In this document: one piece after another, positions 24,648-34,759 of the stretch | Numbering within the stretch: the stretch's first letter is position 1 | How the letters are laid out: every line of letters begins with the position of its first letter | Source: an uncultured Lachnospiraceae bacterium | Lineage (GTDB): Bacteria > Bacillota > Clostridia > Lachnospirales > Lachnospiraceae | Direction of reading: 5' to 3' | NCBI GenBank assembly: GCA_934320895.1 | Contig: CAKRFY010000023.1 | Coordinates: 1 to 41,427, forward strand | Length of the DNA: 41,427 bases | Notes under the pieces: generated by a model | The model's input: the letters and a program-made list of their open reading frames with translations, nothing else | Told to the model about the DNA's origin: nothing | Database searches by the model: none | Made by a program: the position numbers and the translations under genes

Positions 24648-26486
24648 ATGATTTTTTACAAATGTTATGGAAATCACGACAAAAGTAAAGATATAGATGT
24701 TGATAAACTTCCAGAGAAGGAAAGAAAATATTATACATTTGATACAAATAATAATAATGATATAGTTCGCGATAACGAAGATTTTGATAGAAATATAGAG
24801 TGTCCTATATGCAGGAGCAGAAAACATCTTGTTGTTGAGTCTGTTCTTTACTGGTGCAGTGAATGTAAAGTGCCTTTATACGAGCAGACATGTGGCTGCT
24901 GCGGTAAGAGGGGAAGAAAGTTTGTTAAGGACTGCCGCATTGTTTTTCCGGAGGAAAAACTGCTTCTTGAAATACTTCTTGGAAAGAAAAAAGGTCAGCT
25001 TGACAATGTTTCTATATGGAATGCAAGTGGAAATATTTATTATGCTGACGGGAAAAATATGAAATTGAAAATCAGCGAACTTATAAAACAGGATACGGAA
25101 ATAATCAGAAAAGAGTATAACAAAAGAAAAGAAAATCTTAATACTGAATATTTTCAAAATATGGTTCAGAAATTTATAATAGCGAATAAAAACAGGTTTA
25201 ATGATATAGATGATGATGCGATAGTTCAGATAAACAAAAAGATTAAAGGATATGAGGACAGGGAGATATTTATATCATTTAGTGGAGGAAAGGATTCAAC
25301 GGTTGTGGCAGATCTGGTAAAGAGGGCAACAGGAAGAGCAGATATATGTCATCTTTTTGGAGATACTACGCTTGAGTTTCCGGAAACATATAACTATATC
25401 AAAGAGTATAAGAAGCATAATCCTAAAACACTGATGATCTCATCTAAGAATAAAGATAAAAATTTTGAAGATTTATGTAAGATAGTAGGGCCGCCGAGCA
25501 GGGTTATGAGATGGTGTTGTACTATTTTTAAGACAGGTGCGATAAACAGGAAGATAGAAACAATATATGCAAATAAAACAAAAGTATTGTCTTTTCAGGG
25601 AATAAGAAGAAGTGAGTCAAACAGTAGAAATAAGTATGACCGGGTTTCAGAATCATCAAAAATAAGTAAGCAGGAGGTGTGTGCGCCCATTATATCATGG
25701 TATGACTTTGATGTGTGGCTTTATATACTTACGAGAAATATCATATTTAACAAAGCATATAGACTTGGCTATTCAAGAGTTGGCTGCTGGTGCTGTCCTA
25801 ACAATAGTTCATGGTCAGAGTTTTTGTCAAAAATCTTTATGAAAGAGCAATATGAAAAGTTCCATGGAATGCTTATTGATTTTGCAAAGAGTGTCGGAAA
25901 AAAAGATCCCGAGGTTTATGTAAACAGCGGTAACTGGAAAGCAAGACAGGGTGGAAACGGAGTTAAATTTGCAAAGAATTCTGTTGTGAATTTTGAGAGA
26001 TGTGTAAAGGAAGATCTTGCATTTAATTATGAGCTGACAAGAGTGATAACACCTACTCTTTATGAAATGTTTAAACCATTTGGAAAAGTTGTAGAAGAAC
26101 TTGGAGATAAGAGACTGGGGGAGGTCTACGTTGTTGATCAAAACAGTATATCAGTATTGAGGCTTCAGGGAAAAGAGGGGACAAAAAGTCTAAAGATAAT
26201 TGTTGATCATCCGGAGCTTATGCGTGCAAAAGATGTTGATGAGGTAAAGAGAAAACTCGACTGTCAGATAACGAAATATCAGATGTGTCTTGGCTGCCGG
26301 GCATGTGAAAGTGTGTGCAGATTTGGTGCAATAAAAGTAAAGTCATCTGCCAAAAATAAGGAAACTGATGTAAATAAGATGGCTGATTATTATATTGATG
26401 ATGAAAAATGCAGGCGGTGTCAGGAATGTGTAAGTCACTTTTCAGTGGGATGCTATATGAGAAAGGTACTATCAATAAAAAGGTGA
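24648..26486 (+). CDS. sspD: SspD/DndC-like PAPS-reductase-family sulfurtransferase with zinc ribbons and ferredoxin domain
   Basis: A 612-residue protein predicted to activate DNA by adenylation and help place sulfur in its backbone. The PP-loop SGGKDS is at 212-217, the RWCC motif at 288-291, and GCWCCPNNSSW further on, as in DndC/SspD enzymes. Two additions stand out. The N-terminus (52-105) has CPIC, CSEC and CGCC pairs resembling zinc ribbons. The C-terminus (547-612) has CLGCRACESVC and CRRCQEC...C, resembling a two-cluster [4Fe-4S] ferredoxin. An in-protein electron supply is therefore plausible. ATG 24648 follows GAGGAG. The DUF4007 gene starts three bases after the stop. Naming as SspD rests on the DUF4007 and large-ATPase neighbours and is inference. 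Confidence 0.85.
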   Translation: MIFYKCYGNHDKSKDIDVDKLPEKERKYYTFDTNNNNDIVRDNEDFDRNIECPICRSRKHLVVESVLYWCSECKVPLYEQTCGCCGKRGRKFVKDCRIVFPEEKLLLEILLGKKKGQLDNVSIWNASGNIYYADGKNMKLKISELIKQDTEIIRKEYNKRKENLNTEYFQNMVQKFIIANKNRFNDIDDDAIVQINKKIKGYEDREIFISFSGGKDSTVVADLVKRATGRADICHLFGDTTLEFPETYNYIKEYKKHNPKTLMISSKNKDKNFEDLCKIVGPPSRVMRWCCTIFKTGAINRKIETIYANKTKVLSFQGIRRSESNSRNKYDRVSESSKISKQEVCAPIISWYDFDVWLYILTRNIIFNKAYRLGYSRVGCWCCPNNSSWSEFLSKIFMKEQYEKFHGMLIDFAKSVGKKDPEVYVNSGNWKARQGGNGVKFAKNSVVNFERCVKEDLAFNYELTRVITPTLYEMFKPFGKVVEELGDKRLGEVYVVDQNSISVLRLQGKEGTKSLKIIVDHPELMRAKDVDEVKRKLDCQITKYQMCLGCRACESVCRFGAIKVKSSAKNKETDVNKMADYYIDDEKCRRCQECVSHFSVGCYMRKVLSIKR

Positions 26487-26489
26487 TAT

Positions 26490-27404
26490 ATGAAAGAGAA
26501 AATAACATTAAAGGGAAACGGAAGTTTTTATATAAGAGAAGGATGGCTCACAAAAGGACTTGTAGAAATAGCAAAGGATCCTGAACTATTTTCAAAGAAA
26601 AATAATGATGGCGCAGATGCGCTTGGGGTTGGTTCAGCTATGGCAAAATCAATAAGATACTGGCTTACCGCAGCAGGGCTTATCGTAAAAAATATGGATC
26701 TTTCACCTTTAAAATATAAAAATAAAAAGGGCTGTTTTATATCTGAAATGGGAAAGCTCATTCTTGATAATGATAAATATATCGAGAATAAAGATACACT
26801 CTGGATGCTTCATTATAATATAGCATCAAATTTTTGTGACGCAACTATTTGGAATCTGTTTTTTAACATTGTGGGCGAGGAAAGATTTAATAGGAGAGAA
26901 CTTGAAGCTATGATGGAAACAGAAATTTATAAAAGAGTATATGAGGAAAAAATTTCTGACAAATCTCTCTCAAATGACTGTGCAGTACTTTTGCAGATGT
27001 ATTTTGATGATAATAAAAATGAAAATCCTGAAGAGAAAATGCACTGTCCACTTGCCGAACTTCATCTGTTATCAAAGAGTCAGAATATTTATTTCAGAAA
27101 TGAAATAAGAGAAAAAGATATAAGTAATATGGCTGTATTGTTTGGAATATGTGGCTATCTTGAAAAAGCAGGGCTTATTGAGAGTACTGGAAGAACAAGT
27201 GTAAGTATTGAAAATTTGCTCGAAGACAAAAATAGTCCGGGAAAAATATTTGGAATAAGCCGTATCACATTAAATGATAGTCTTGATGGACTTGAGCAAG
27301 ATTGTTATCTAAAGATAGACAGAACAGCGGGACTTGATATTGTTTATTTTGAAAAGGATTTTATAAAGACAAGAGAAGAAGTTATGAGACGGATTTACAA
27401 ATAA
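26490..27404 (+). CDS. sspB: DUF4007 protein (SspB-like)
   Basis: A 304-residue protein whose N-terminus (FYIREGWLTKGLVEIAKDPELFSKKN ... ALGVGSAMAKSIRYWLTAAGLI) matches the DUF4007 pattern. The remainder is helical with no visible cofactor motif. In Ssp systems the DUF4007 protein SspB nicks DNA so that sulfur can be placed on one strand. The usual GHETF box near the start is altered here to GNGSF. It is tightly coupled to the sulfurtransferase (three-base gap) and followed 25 bases later by the ATPase. Function by analogy; nuclease residues were not identified. Confidence 0.82.
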   Translation: MKEKITLKGNGSFYIREGWLTKGLVEIAKDPELFSKKNNDGADALGVGSAMAKSIRYWLTAAGLIVKNMDLSPLKYKNKKGCFISEMGKLILDNDKYIENKDTLWMLHYNIASNFCDATIWNLFFNIVGEERFNRRELEAMMETEIYKRVYEEKISDKSLSNDCAVLLQMYFDDNKNENPEEKMHCPLAELHLLSKSQNIYFRNEIREKDISNMAVLFGICGYLEKAGLIESTGRTSVSIENLLEDKNSPGKIFGISRITLNDSLDGLEQDCYLKIDRTAGLDIVYFEKDFIKTREEVMRRIYK

Positions 27405-27429
27405 AATTAAAAATCAGGGGGAAATACCG

Positions 27430-30400
27430 ATGGTATTAAAAGATGTCATAAAAATAGATGAAAGATTTCAGACATCTGTAAATATAAGATTTGATATAGA
27501 TAAGATAAATAAGATAGACGAATTTATTCCGGCAAAAAGTACATTGGATGTATTAGAGTCATATTTGGAGAGCATTTTTGAGAAAAATAATAACAGGTCA
27601 ACTCTGTTAGTTGGACCATATGGAAAAGGAAAATCACATCTACTTCTTGTACTACTGGCACTTTTAAGAAATAGAGAGGATAAAAAGTGGCAGACATCGA
27701 TAAAAAATTTTTATGATAAAGTAAAAAAACAGAACAGGAGACTTGCAGGAAATATAAGAAAAAATATTCTTTGTGAAAGTGAACCAAAGAAGTATCTTCC
27801 TATAATAATAAGCTTTGGGCGTTCTGATCTTGAAACATCATACAGACTTGCTTTATTTCAAGCACTTGAAAGAGAAAAATTGTCAGATATAATGCCTGAT
27901 TCAGTGTTTGATGAGGTTATTAAAAAAGTAGTTTTTTGGGAGAAAAAATATCCGGATACATATCAGGAATTTCTTGCTTCATTAAAAGATAATGGTTATG
28001 ATATCAAAATTTTTGAGAAAGAAATAGGCAAAGGCAATCGCAAAATGCTTGACATATTTAAAAAAATATATAAAGAACTGACGGCAGGAAGTGAATTTAA
28101 TCCTCTACTTGAAAACAATATACCTAAAATCTATGAAAATGTGGCATATGAATTAAAAAAATATGGATATACAGGAATTATTATAGTATTTGACGAGTTT
28201 AGTAAATTTATCGAAGGTGAGGATAGCAGGGAGACATCGAAGGATATGGAACTTATTCAGTCAATGTGTGAACTTTGCAATTCTTCAAAAGAACCGGATA
28301 TACGTCATATCTTTGTAACACACAAGAGTATCAAGGAATATGGAAAATTTTTATCCGCACAGATATTAAATTCATTTAGAGGTGTTGAGGGAAGAATACA
28401 GGAAATGGTTTTTAGAACCAATGCGCAGAATTATTATGAACTGATGATGAATGTAATACATAAGGATGAGAGCGTTATAAATGATTATTATGACGAGTAT
28501 GGTATTGATAATTCTGCGATTGTTGATAGAACTTATAATATGACAAATATGTATACCATATTTGATAAAAAGGATTATGAAAGAATTATAGTAAGGGGCT
28601 GTTTCCCACTTGCACCGCTTACAACATATACACTTGTAAAGATAAGTGAAAAAGTCGGACAAAATGAGAGAACAGTATTTACATTTATGTCGGGCAATGA
28701 GCCAAATACACTGTCAAGATTTGTAAAAGATCATGTGCAGGGAGAAAATACTTTTGTGTCTGCAGATATTGTATTTGACTATTTTAGCTATATTTTTGAA
28801 AAGGATATATCAAATGAAAAGTGTCATTCAGAATATATTAAAGCGAAATATCTGATAAAAAAGATAGCTAAAGAACAGGAAAAGAATGAGAAAGAAGCAT
28901 ATTATGGTGACAGACTTTTTGAGAGCATGAAAAAGATAATTAAATGTATTGCACTCTTAAATATGTTAAATCAGACGGAGCTTGTACCGAATGATAAGTG
29001 TCTTGTGAGTATGACTTGTTTGGAAGATAACATAAATTTATTCGAGGATGCAAAAAAAGCATTATTAGGATACGGCTATCTTAATTACAGACAAAGAAGC
29101 GACAGTTATGTATTTAGGATAAATACAGATACAAATCTGGAAAATGAGATTGAAAAGAGAAAAAATAAAGTTAAATGTACAACAGAATTGATTTCAGAGT
29201 GTTTTAAGGAAACAACAGAAAGGCGATATGAACTTCCAAAAGAATACAATGATGAAAAGAAAATGACAAGATATTTTGAATATAGTCTTGAAGATGGAAA
29301 AAAATTAGAAAATGCAAGATATCTAAAAGGACGTATAGAAAATGAACTGTCACAGAAAAATTTTGCTGATGGCAAGATATTCTTGTGCATGGGTGAGTTT
29401 GATATATGTAAGATTGAACAGAGTTTTGAAGAAAACTTAAACGAGAGAATAGTCATTGTATGCCCTGATGAAGCTGTGGAATTTGAGGAATGCATAAAAA
29501 AATATTATGCAATAAAGGCTATAAGAAGTGATGATAAATATTTAAAGGAAAATGAGACAGCATTTGAAGAGTCTTATTTTTGCCTTGATGATGTTGTGTA
29601 TGAGATTAACAGCAGAATACATGATCATTATATGCCCGGAGACAATAATACATTGTATCTTTATGCAAGTAATGCTGATACAAAAGAAAATAAGATTATA
29701 AGAAAGATCAAAGCAGATACATCGAGAGAACTGCAGAAACTTTTGTCATCAATATGTAGTGATTATTATGGAAAAACGCCAAGTATCAATCATGAATTGA
29801 TAAACAAAAACGAAATAACTGCACCGATCAAAAAAGCAAGAACAAATATTATTGAAAATATTCTTGCCGGTGAAGATATGAGTAAATGGGATAATGGTAC
29901 AAGCAGTGAAGCTACTATATACAGGGCAGTTATAAAGAATAAAGGATTGATCGGAGATAAAGAGAATGATGCAGAAAAGTTAAATGATTCGGATATAAGT
30001 GAACTGATTGAAAAAATAGATGAATTTATAATAAAAAGTGTTGGAAATAAAAATTGCTTTACAGAACTTTACAACGAGATAAAAGGAAAAGATTTTGGCA
30101 TAAGAAATGGAGTCATACCTATATATGTGGCATATTGCCTTTCGAAAAAATATGGAACTCCACTTATATATTATGACAAGATTGAAAATGAGATTTCAGC
30201 ACAGATACTTGCAAAAGCAGATGAGGAACCTGAAAAATGTTATCTCTATATAGAGCCTGATGACAGCAAGAAAGAGAACTATCTCAAAGAAATCATGCAG
30301 GTATTTGATATATGCAGGGATGGCAAAAATAGTATATCCGATGGTATTTCTTATGACACGCCGATGAAAAAGTTGAGAGTGATAACAAACGGGTTACAGC

Positions 30401-31203
30401 AGTGGTATCGTGGATTGCCGGGATATTGCAGATATGCATCACCAGCTATATGTTTTATGGGATATAAGGATTTTGAAGGATATGAGGATAGGGGATTTTT
30501 AGAAAAATGTGAACGCTTCAGAAGAGATCTTGCCGGGAACATTCAGAGCGCAAGGGAATATCTGCTTGAGAGACTACCTGAAATAACAGGCGCATTTAAA
30601 GATGATGCAGTTGATTATGAAATGTGTATAAGACAGATCAGGGCAATTAAATTGAAAATTGAAGAAATGTACAATACATTGCTGATAAGACTTACTATTA
30701 TACTAAAGACTACTTTTTCTGATGAGAAAGATACCAAAGATAGATCACTTAGAACGATATTTGAACAGTGGTCACATAAAAATGCGGAAAAACTCGAAGG
30801 AGTAGTATTTGATCATTCCGCATCAGAATTATTTAAATGTGTTACAAAAAATAATATTGATGATGAGGAAAAGATAATAAATAAAATATCAGAAGGTTTT
30901 ATAGGACTGGCGCTTAGAGATTATAAGGACGAAACAATAGAGCTATTTAAAAAAGAGCTTGAAAAAGCATATAGTGAACTTGAAAATATGTTGAAAAATG
31001 AAAAGACAACAGGCAGTGCGATATCATTCACTATGGATACAGCAGATGGAAAAAAGGTCAGATGTAAACTTTCTGAGTATGATGAGTCTCCAGCCACAGA
31101 CATTATAGAAGCTCAGATACGTGAGGTACTACAGGAAAACGATTATGATAAAAATGCACAGGTAAGTGCTGTATTAAAAATACTAGGAGAGATTGTCGGT
31201 TAA
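27430..31203 (+). CDS. sspC: large P-loop ATPase (SspC-like)
   Basis: A 1257-residue protein with Walker A GPYGKGKSH at about 62-70 and Walker B IIIVFDEF (Asp255, Glu256). TERRYELPKEYNDEKK, around residue 600, opens a middle region containing another alpha/beta segment. The rest is helical and highly charged with no recognised nuclease motif. Similar large ATPases sit beside DUF4007 and PAPS-reductase genes in phosphorothioation loci (SspC), and related P-loop proteins occur in BREX (BrxC). The context chooses SspC. It may use ATP to drive assembly on DNA. Good Shine-Dalgarno (AGGGGGAAA). A cysteine desulfurase follows after 46 bases. Confidence 0.8.
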   Translation: MVLKDVIKIDERFQTSVNIRFDIDKINKIDEFIPAKSTLDVLESYLESIFEKNNNRSTLLVGPYGKGKSHLLLVLLALLRNREDKKWQTSIKNFYDKVKKQNRRLAGNIRKNILCESEPKKYLPIIISFGRSDLETSYRLALFQALEREKLSDIMPDSVFDEVIKKVVFWEKKYPDTYQEFLASLKDNGYDIKIFEKEIGKGNRKMLDIFKKIYKELTAGSEFNPLLENNIPKIYENVAYELKKYGYTGIIIVFDEFSKFIEGEDSRETSKDMELIQSMCELCNSSKEPDIRHIFVTHKSIKEYGKFLSAQILNSFRGVEGRIQEMVFRTNAQNYYELMMNVIHKDESVINDYYDEYGIDNSAIVDRTYNMTNMYTIFDKKDYERIIVRGCFPLAPLTTYTLVKISEKVGQNERTVFTFMSGNEPNTLSRFVKDHVQGENTFVSADIVFDYFSYIFEKDISNEKCHSEYIKAKYLIKKIAKEQEKNEKEAYYGDRLFESMKKIIKCIALLNMLNQTELVPNDKCLVSMTCLEDNINLFEDAKKALLGYGYLNYRQRSDSYVFRINTDTNLENEIEKRKNKVKCTTELISECFKETTERRYELPKEYNDEKKMTRYFEYSLEDGKKLENARYLKGRIENELSQKNFADGKIFLCMGEFDICKIEQSFEENLNERIVIVCPDEAVEFEECIKKYYAIKAIRSDDKYLKENETAFEESYFCLDDVVYEINSRIHDHYMPGDNNTLYLYASNADTKENKIIRKIKADTSRELQKLLSSICSDYYGKTPSINHELINKNEITAPIKKARTNIIENILAGEDMSKWDNGTSSEATIYRAVIKNKGLIGDKENDAEKLNDSDISELIEKIDEFIIKSVGNKNCFTELYNEIKGKDFGIRNGVIPIYVAYCLSKKYGTPLIYYDKIENEISAQILAKADEEPEKCYLYIEPDDSKKENYLKEIMQVFDICRDGKNSISDGISYDTPMKKLRVITNGLQQWYRGLPGYCRYASPAICFMGYKDFEGYEDRGFLEKCERFRRDLAGNIQSAREYLLERLPEITGAFKDDAVDYEMCIRQIRAIKLKIEEMYNTLLIRLTIILKTTFSDEKDTKDRSLRTIFEQWSHKNAEKLEGVVFDHSASELFKCVTKNNIDDEEKIINKISEGFIGLALRDYKDETIELFKKELEKAYSELENMLKNEKTTGSAISFTMDTADGKKVRCKLSEYDESPATDIIEAQIREVLQENDYDKNAQVSAVLKILGEIVG

Positions 31204-31249
31204 TAATAAATTGTTGACTTATAATGTGTAATTTACAAGGGGGAAGAAA

Positions 31250-32419
31250 ATGCTATATTTTGATAATGCGGCGACTACATATCCGAAGCCAGAGGCTGTC
31301 TATGAAAGAATGGATATACTTACAAGGGAAATATCAGTAAATGCCGGAAGAGGAAGTTATGAATCTGCAAGAAAAGCCACAGACATAATAAATGATACAA
31401 GAGCAAAACTGGCAGAGTTTATTGGAGCAGAAGATGTAAATGATGTGATATTTACATCCTCTGCAACTGAGGCTGCAAACAGAGTTCTGTGGGGGTATGA
31501 ATTTAATGAAAATATGACAGTATATGTATCTCCATATGAACATAATGCAGTTATGAGAACAATCGAAGCAGTCCGCAGACAGGAAGGATTTGAAATAAAA
31601 ATACTTGAAACGGATGAAAATGGATATCTTGATATTGAAAAGATAGATTATCAGTTTATGTGTGATGAGCCTGATTTTGTATGCGTAAATATGGCGAGCA
31701 ATGTTACGGGTTATGTACTGCCAGTTCAAAGAATAGCAGATATGGCAAAAGAATATGATGCAATTGTACTTGCCGATGCAGCGCAGGCAGCAGGTAACAT
31801 TGAAATAAATCTTAAAGAAACAAACATAGATATATTATTATTTGCAGGACACAAATCACTGTACGGACTTTTTGGAGTTGGTGGATTTGTAACGAACAGC
31901 AGAATATTTGATCGTGATAGAAAAGTCTTACCGATTATGTTCGGAGGAAACGGAGAAGATTCTTTAAATCTTGAATTATCAGAAAAAGGGATATCCAGAT
32001 ACGAAGTAGGAAGCCCTAATATCGCAGCGATAGGAACGCTAAAAACAGCAATAGAAATAATTGAAAAAGATATAAGTGAAACCAGGGAAAGAGAAAATGA
32101 ACTGCTTAGATATCTGATAAAAAAATTAGAAAATATTGAGGGCATATATATTTTTCAAAAGCCGGAAACAAAAGAAGAATTTGAAAATCATATAGCAGTA
32201 CTTTCAATAGCTTTCGAAAAATATATGTCAGATGATGCAGGAACCATACTTGACGGCGAATACGATATAGCCGTGAGGACAGGGTATCACTGTGCGCCAC
32301 TTATACATGATGTGATAGGAAGCAAAAAATATGGTGGGACTGTCAGGATAAGTATAGGAAGGTTTATGACAAAAGAGGATGTGGATAAGCTGGTGGAGGC
32401 AATTGAGGATATGAGGTAG
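31250..32419 (+). CDS. sspA: cysteine desulfurase (SspA/DndA-like)
   Basis: A 389-residue class V aminotransferase that takes sulfur from cysteine with pyridoxal phosphate. The N-terminus YFDNAATTYPKPEAV is the family signature, FAGHKSLYG holds the PLP Lys, and RTGYHCAPLIHD the persulfide Cys. Unlike housekeeping IscS/NifS genes it is not next to iscU or thiI, but lies within the defence operon after the ATPase, so sulfur delivery to the SspD-like protein is the natural role. Start ATG 31250 after AAGGGGGAAG. The next gene begins 17 bases after the stop but with different codon habits. Confidence 0.93.
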   Translation: MLYFDNAATTYPKPEAVYERMDILTREISVNAGRGSYESARKATDIINDTRAKLAEFIGAEDVNDVIFTSSATEAANRVLWGYEFNENMTVYVSPYEHNAVMRTIEAVRRQEGFEIKILETDENGYLDIEKIDYQFMCDEPDFVCVNMASNVTGYVLPVQRIADMAKEYDAIVLADAAQAAGNIEINLKETNIDILLFAGHKSLYGLFGVGGFVTNSRIFDRDRKVLPIMFGGNGEDSLNLELSEKGISRYEVGSPNIAAIGTLKTAIEIIEKDISETRERENELLRYLIKKLENIEGIYIFQKPETKEEFENHIAVLSIAFEKYMSDDAGTILDGEYDIAVRTGYHCAPLIHDVIGSKKYGGTVRISIGRFMTKEDVDKLVEAIEDMR

Positions 32420-32436
32420 AAAAAAGGGGGATACTA

Positions 32437-34596
32437 TTGAGTTTTCGGGACTTAAATATTCAGATTAGATATAGGTCTGAAACACATAATTTTCCTAGAG
32501 ATTTTTTGATTCCTGTTTTATCACAGGCAAAAATATATAAGAGGGGAACCGGATATTTTAGCACTTCTGCTCTTGTTAGGTTATCAGTTGGTTTGTTTGA
32601 AATGGCAAAAAATGGTGGAAAAATCCAGCTTATATGTTCTCCTGATTTAGATAAAAAGGATATTGAAGCTATAGATTATGGATACAGGACACGGGAAGAG
32701 GTTATATCTGATGCTGTTGTTAAGGGGATAAGTGAACCGATTGATCATTTTGAGGAGGAAAGACTTAATCTTATTGCAACTCTTATTTCAGAGGAAAAAT
32801 TAGATATAAAAATAGCCTTTATGGAAGATGAGAATGGTTTCAGGCTATATCATGAAAAAATAGCTTATTTTGAGGATAGCGATGGAAACAAAATCAGTTA
32901 TACAGGTTCGGCAAATGAATCTGCTAACGGATTAGATGGAAATTTTGAATCAATCTATACATTTTGTAGTTGGAAAGATTCAAGTCAAATTGAAGCAGTA
33001 GAAATTGCAGAGACAGATTTTGATAAAATGTGGGAAAATCAAACATCAAAGCTTTGCGTGATTCCATTTCCAAAAATTGCTGTTGAAAAATTATTGAAGT
33101 ATAAAAAGAGTGATGGTGTTGATTGGGATATGGATATAAAACAGTATGGATATAAAGCATTTTTAAAGAAAAAATTACAATTTAATATTCCTGAGGGGGT
33201 AACACTTCATCAATATCAAAATGATGCTGTCAGAAATTGGGTAGGTTTTCATTATCAGGGGATATTTGATATGTGTACAGGCTCTGGAAAAACATACACT
33301 GCACTGGCTGCCATGGTTAAGTTTGCAAATGATAATGATGAAAAAATAGCTGCATTTATAGTATGTCCATATATTCATCTGGTTAGTCAATGGGAGGAAG
33401 ATGTAAAGGAATGGTGTACGGTACCAATTATTATTGCACATTCAAAAGCTAAAGATGATTGGAAATTAGAAATGAGAAAGGCATACAAAAAATTTAAAAG
33501 AGATGATAAGCCTTTTGTGTGTCTGACAACGAATGATACATTTGCGAGTGATGATATGCAGATGTTTGTACAGCGATTAGATGAGAGTAAAAATGTTCTA
33601 TTGATTGCGGATGAAGCACACAACTTTGGTTCTGGTCATATGATTAATGTTATGCCTTGGAACATTAAGAACAGAATTGCGTTATCTGCTACTATAAAAA
33701 GATATATGGATAAAAATGGAACAGATAAGATAAACGAGTATTTTGGGCAAAAGTGTATAACATACTCACTTGAACAGGCAATCACTGATGGCAATCTTGT
33801 CCATTATGAATATTATCCTATTCCGGTAGCTTTAACAGCGTATGAATTAGAAAAGTATCGGGAGTTATCAAGAAAATTAAAGAAGTATGTTGTTGTGAAA
33901 AATGGTAAAATGAAAATTTCTGATGCAGGCAAGCCTATTATATATGAGAGAACGAGATTACTTGCAGGTGCGGAAAATAAAATAGAATTGTTAATGAAAT
34001 TGTTTGAAAATTATAAATATGATAATAATATTTTGGTATACTGTGGAGCAACAGGTGTTGAGGATGACAAGACGGGGAATGTATATAGACAGGTTGATTA
34101 TGTTACTAAAAAACTTCAGGTTGATTATGGGATGTCCGTAAAGCGTTTTACTGCTGAAGAAGATTTAAAAGACAGAGAGAATATAAAAAAATATTTTTCA
34201 GAGGGGCAATATCAGGTGATAACAGCAATAAAGTGTTTGGATGAGGGGGTAAATATACCTGGGATAAAAACAGCGTTTATTATGAGTAGTTCAAGAAATC
34301 CAAAAGAATTTGTTCAGAGAAGAGGCAGACTGTTAAGAAAAAGCAATAACAAAAAGAAAGCTGTTATTTATGATTTTATAACATTGCCAAGAGAACTGGA
34401 TAATGTTTTGCCTAACGATATTGAGGAAGATAAGACGATAATTGTGGGAGAAGTTGCCAGGATGCAGGAATTTGGTCGTTTGGCAGATAATCCAGAAGAT
34501 ACAGATTATCTGATAAATCAGATTATGGAAGCGTATGAGTACTATTTTGATGCGGAGGAAGAAATGCAAAGGATGGAGGAATATTATGGAGAATAA
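32437..34596 (+). CDS. PLD-nuclease / DEAH-helicase fusion, putative phosphorothioation-system restriction enzyme
   Basis: A 719-residue protein starting at TTG (AAGGGGG upstream). The N-terminal phospholipase-D-type nuclease half (about 1-215) has YHEK (His139) and GSANESANGLDGN (157 on), a single HxK(x)nN motif that would need dimerisation. The superfamily 2 helicase half has Walker A CTGSGKT (282-286 GSGKT), DEAH (392-395), SAT (417) and QRRGR (627-631). PLD-helicase fusions are linked to dnd loci and annotated there as 'phosphorothioation system restriction enzyme'; my match is from memory. It would translocate on and cut unmodified DNA. Its end overlaps the next small gene by 11 bases. 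Confidence 0.85.
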   Translation: MSFRDLNIQIRYRSETHNFPRDFLIPVLSQAKIYKRGTGYFSTSALVRLSVGLFEMAKNGGKIQLICSPDLDKKDIEAIDYGYRTREEVISDAVVKGISEPIDHFEEERLNLIATLISEEKLDIKIAFMEDENGFRLYHEKIAYFEDSDGNKISYTGSANESANGLDGNFESIYTFCSWKDSSQIEAVEIAETDFDKMWENQTSKLCVIPFPKIAVEKLLKYKKSDGVDWDMDIKQYGYKAFLKKKLQFNIPEGVTLHQYQNDAVRNWVGFHYQGIFDMCTGSGKTYTALAAMVKFANDNDEKIAAFIVCPYIHLVSQWEEDVKEWCTVPIIIAHSKAKDDWKLEMRKAYKKFKRDDKPFVCLTTNDTFASDDMQMFVQRLDESKNVLLIADEAHNFGSGHMINVMPWNIKNRIALSATIKRYMDKNGTDKINEYFGQKCITYSLEQAITDGNLVHYEYYPIPVALTAYELEKYRELSRKLKKYVVVKNGKMKISDAGKPIIYERTRLLAGAENKIELLMKLFENYKYDNNILVYCGATGVEDDKTGNVYRQVDYVTKKLQVDYGMSVKRFTAEEDLKDRENIKKYFSEGQYQVITAIKCLDEGVNIPGIKTAFIMSSSRNPKEFVQRRGRLLRKSNNKKKAVIYDFITLPRELDNVLPNDIEEDKTIIVGEVARMQEFGRLADNPEDTDYLINQIMEAYEYYFDAEEEMQRMEEYYGE

Positions 34597-34759
34597 AGGA
34601 ATTAACAATGATATGCTAAGAGTTATGTTTAAATCAATAAGGAAAGTTGAAGATGAAAATATAAAAACCCAGAAATATGATAACAAGAAAATGATAAAAA
34701 TGATTGAAAATTATATTGATAAAAAAGTGAGAGAGGAGATGGTGGAAAGTGAAAATTAA
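34586..34759 (+). CDS. 57-aa small protein within the restriction module
   Basis: This small protein (MENKGINNDMLRVMFKSIRKVE ... KMIKMIENYIDKKVREEMVE) is highly charged and probably all helical. Its ATG follows GGATGGAGG by seven bases. It overlaps the helicase gene by 11 bases and the next ATPase gene by 11 bases, which implies translational coupling and a defined ratio with both. It could be a subunit, adaptor or inhibitor for helicase or ATPase. I do not recognise a family; small proteins are known beside DNA-modification loci, but no link is proven. Confidence 0.75.
   Translation: MENKGINNDMLRVMFKSIRKVEDENIKTQKYDNKKMIKMIENYIDKKVREEMVESEN

Noticed and set aside
31250..32419. Housekeeping iscS
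   Set aside because: No iscU, thiI or iscR neighbours; its position inside the island favours the SspA/DndA role.
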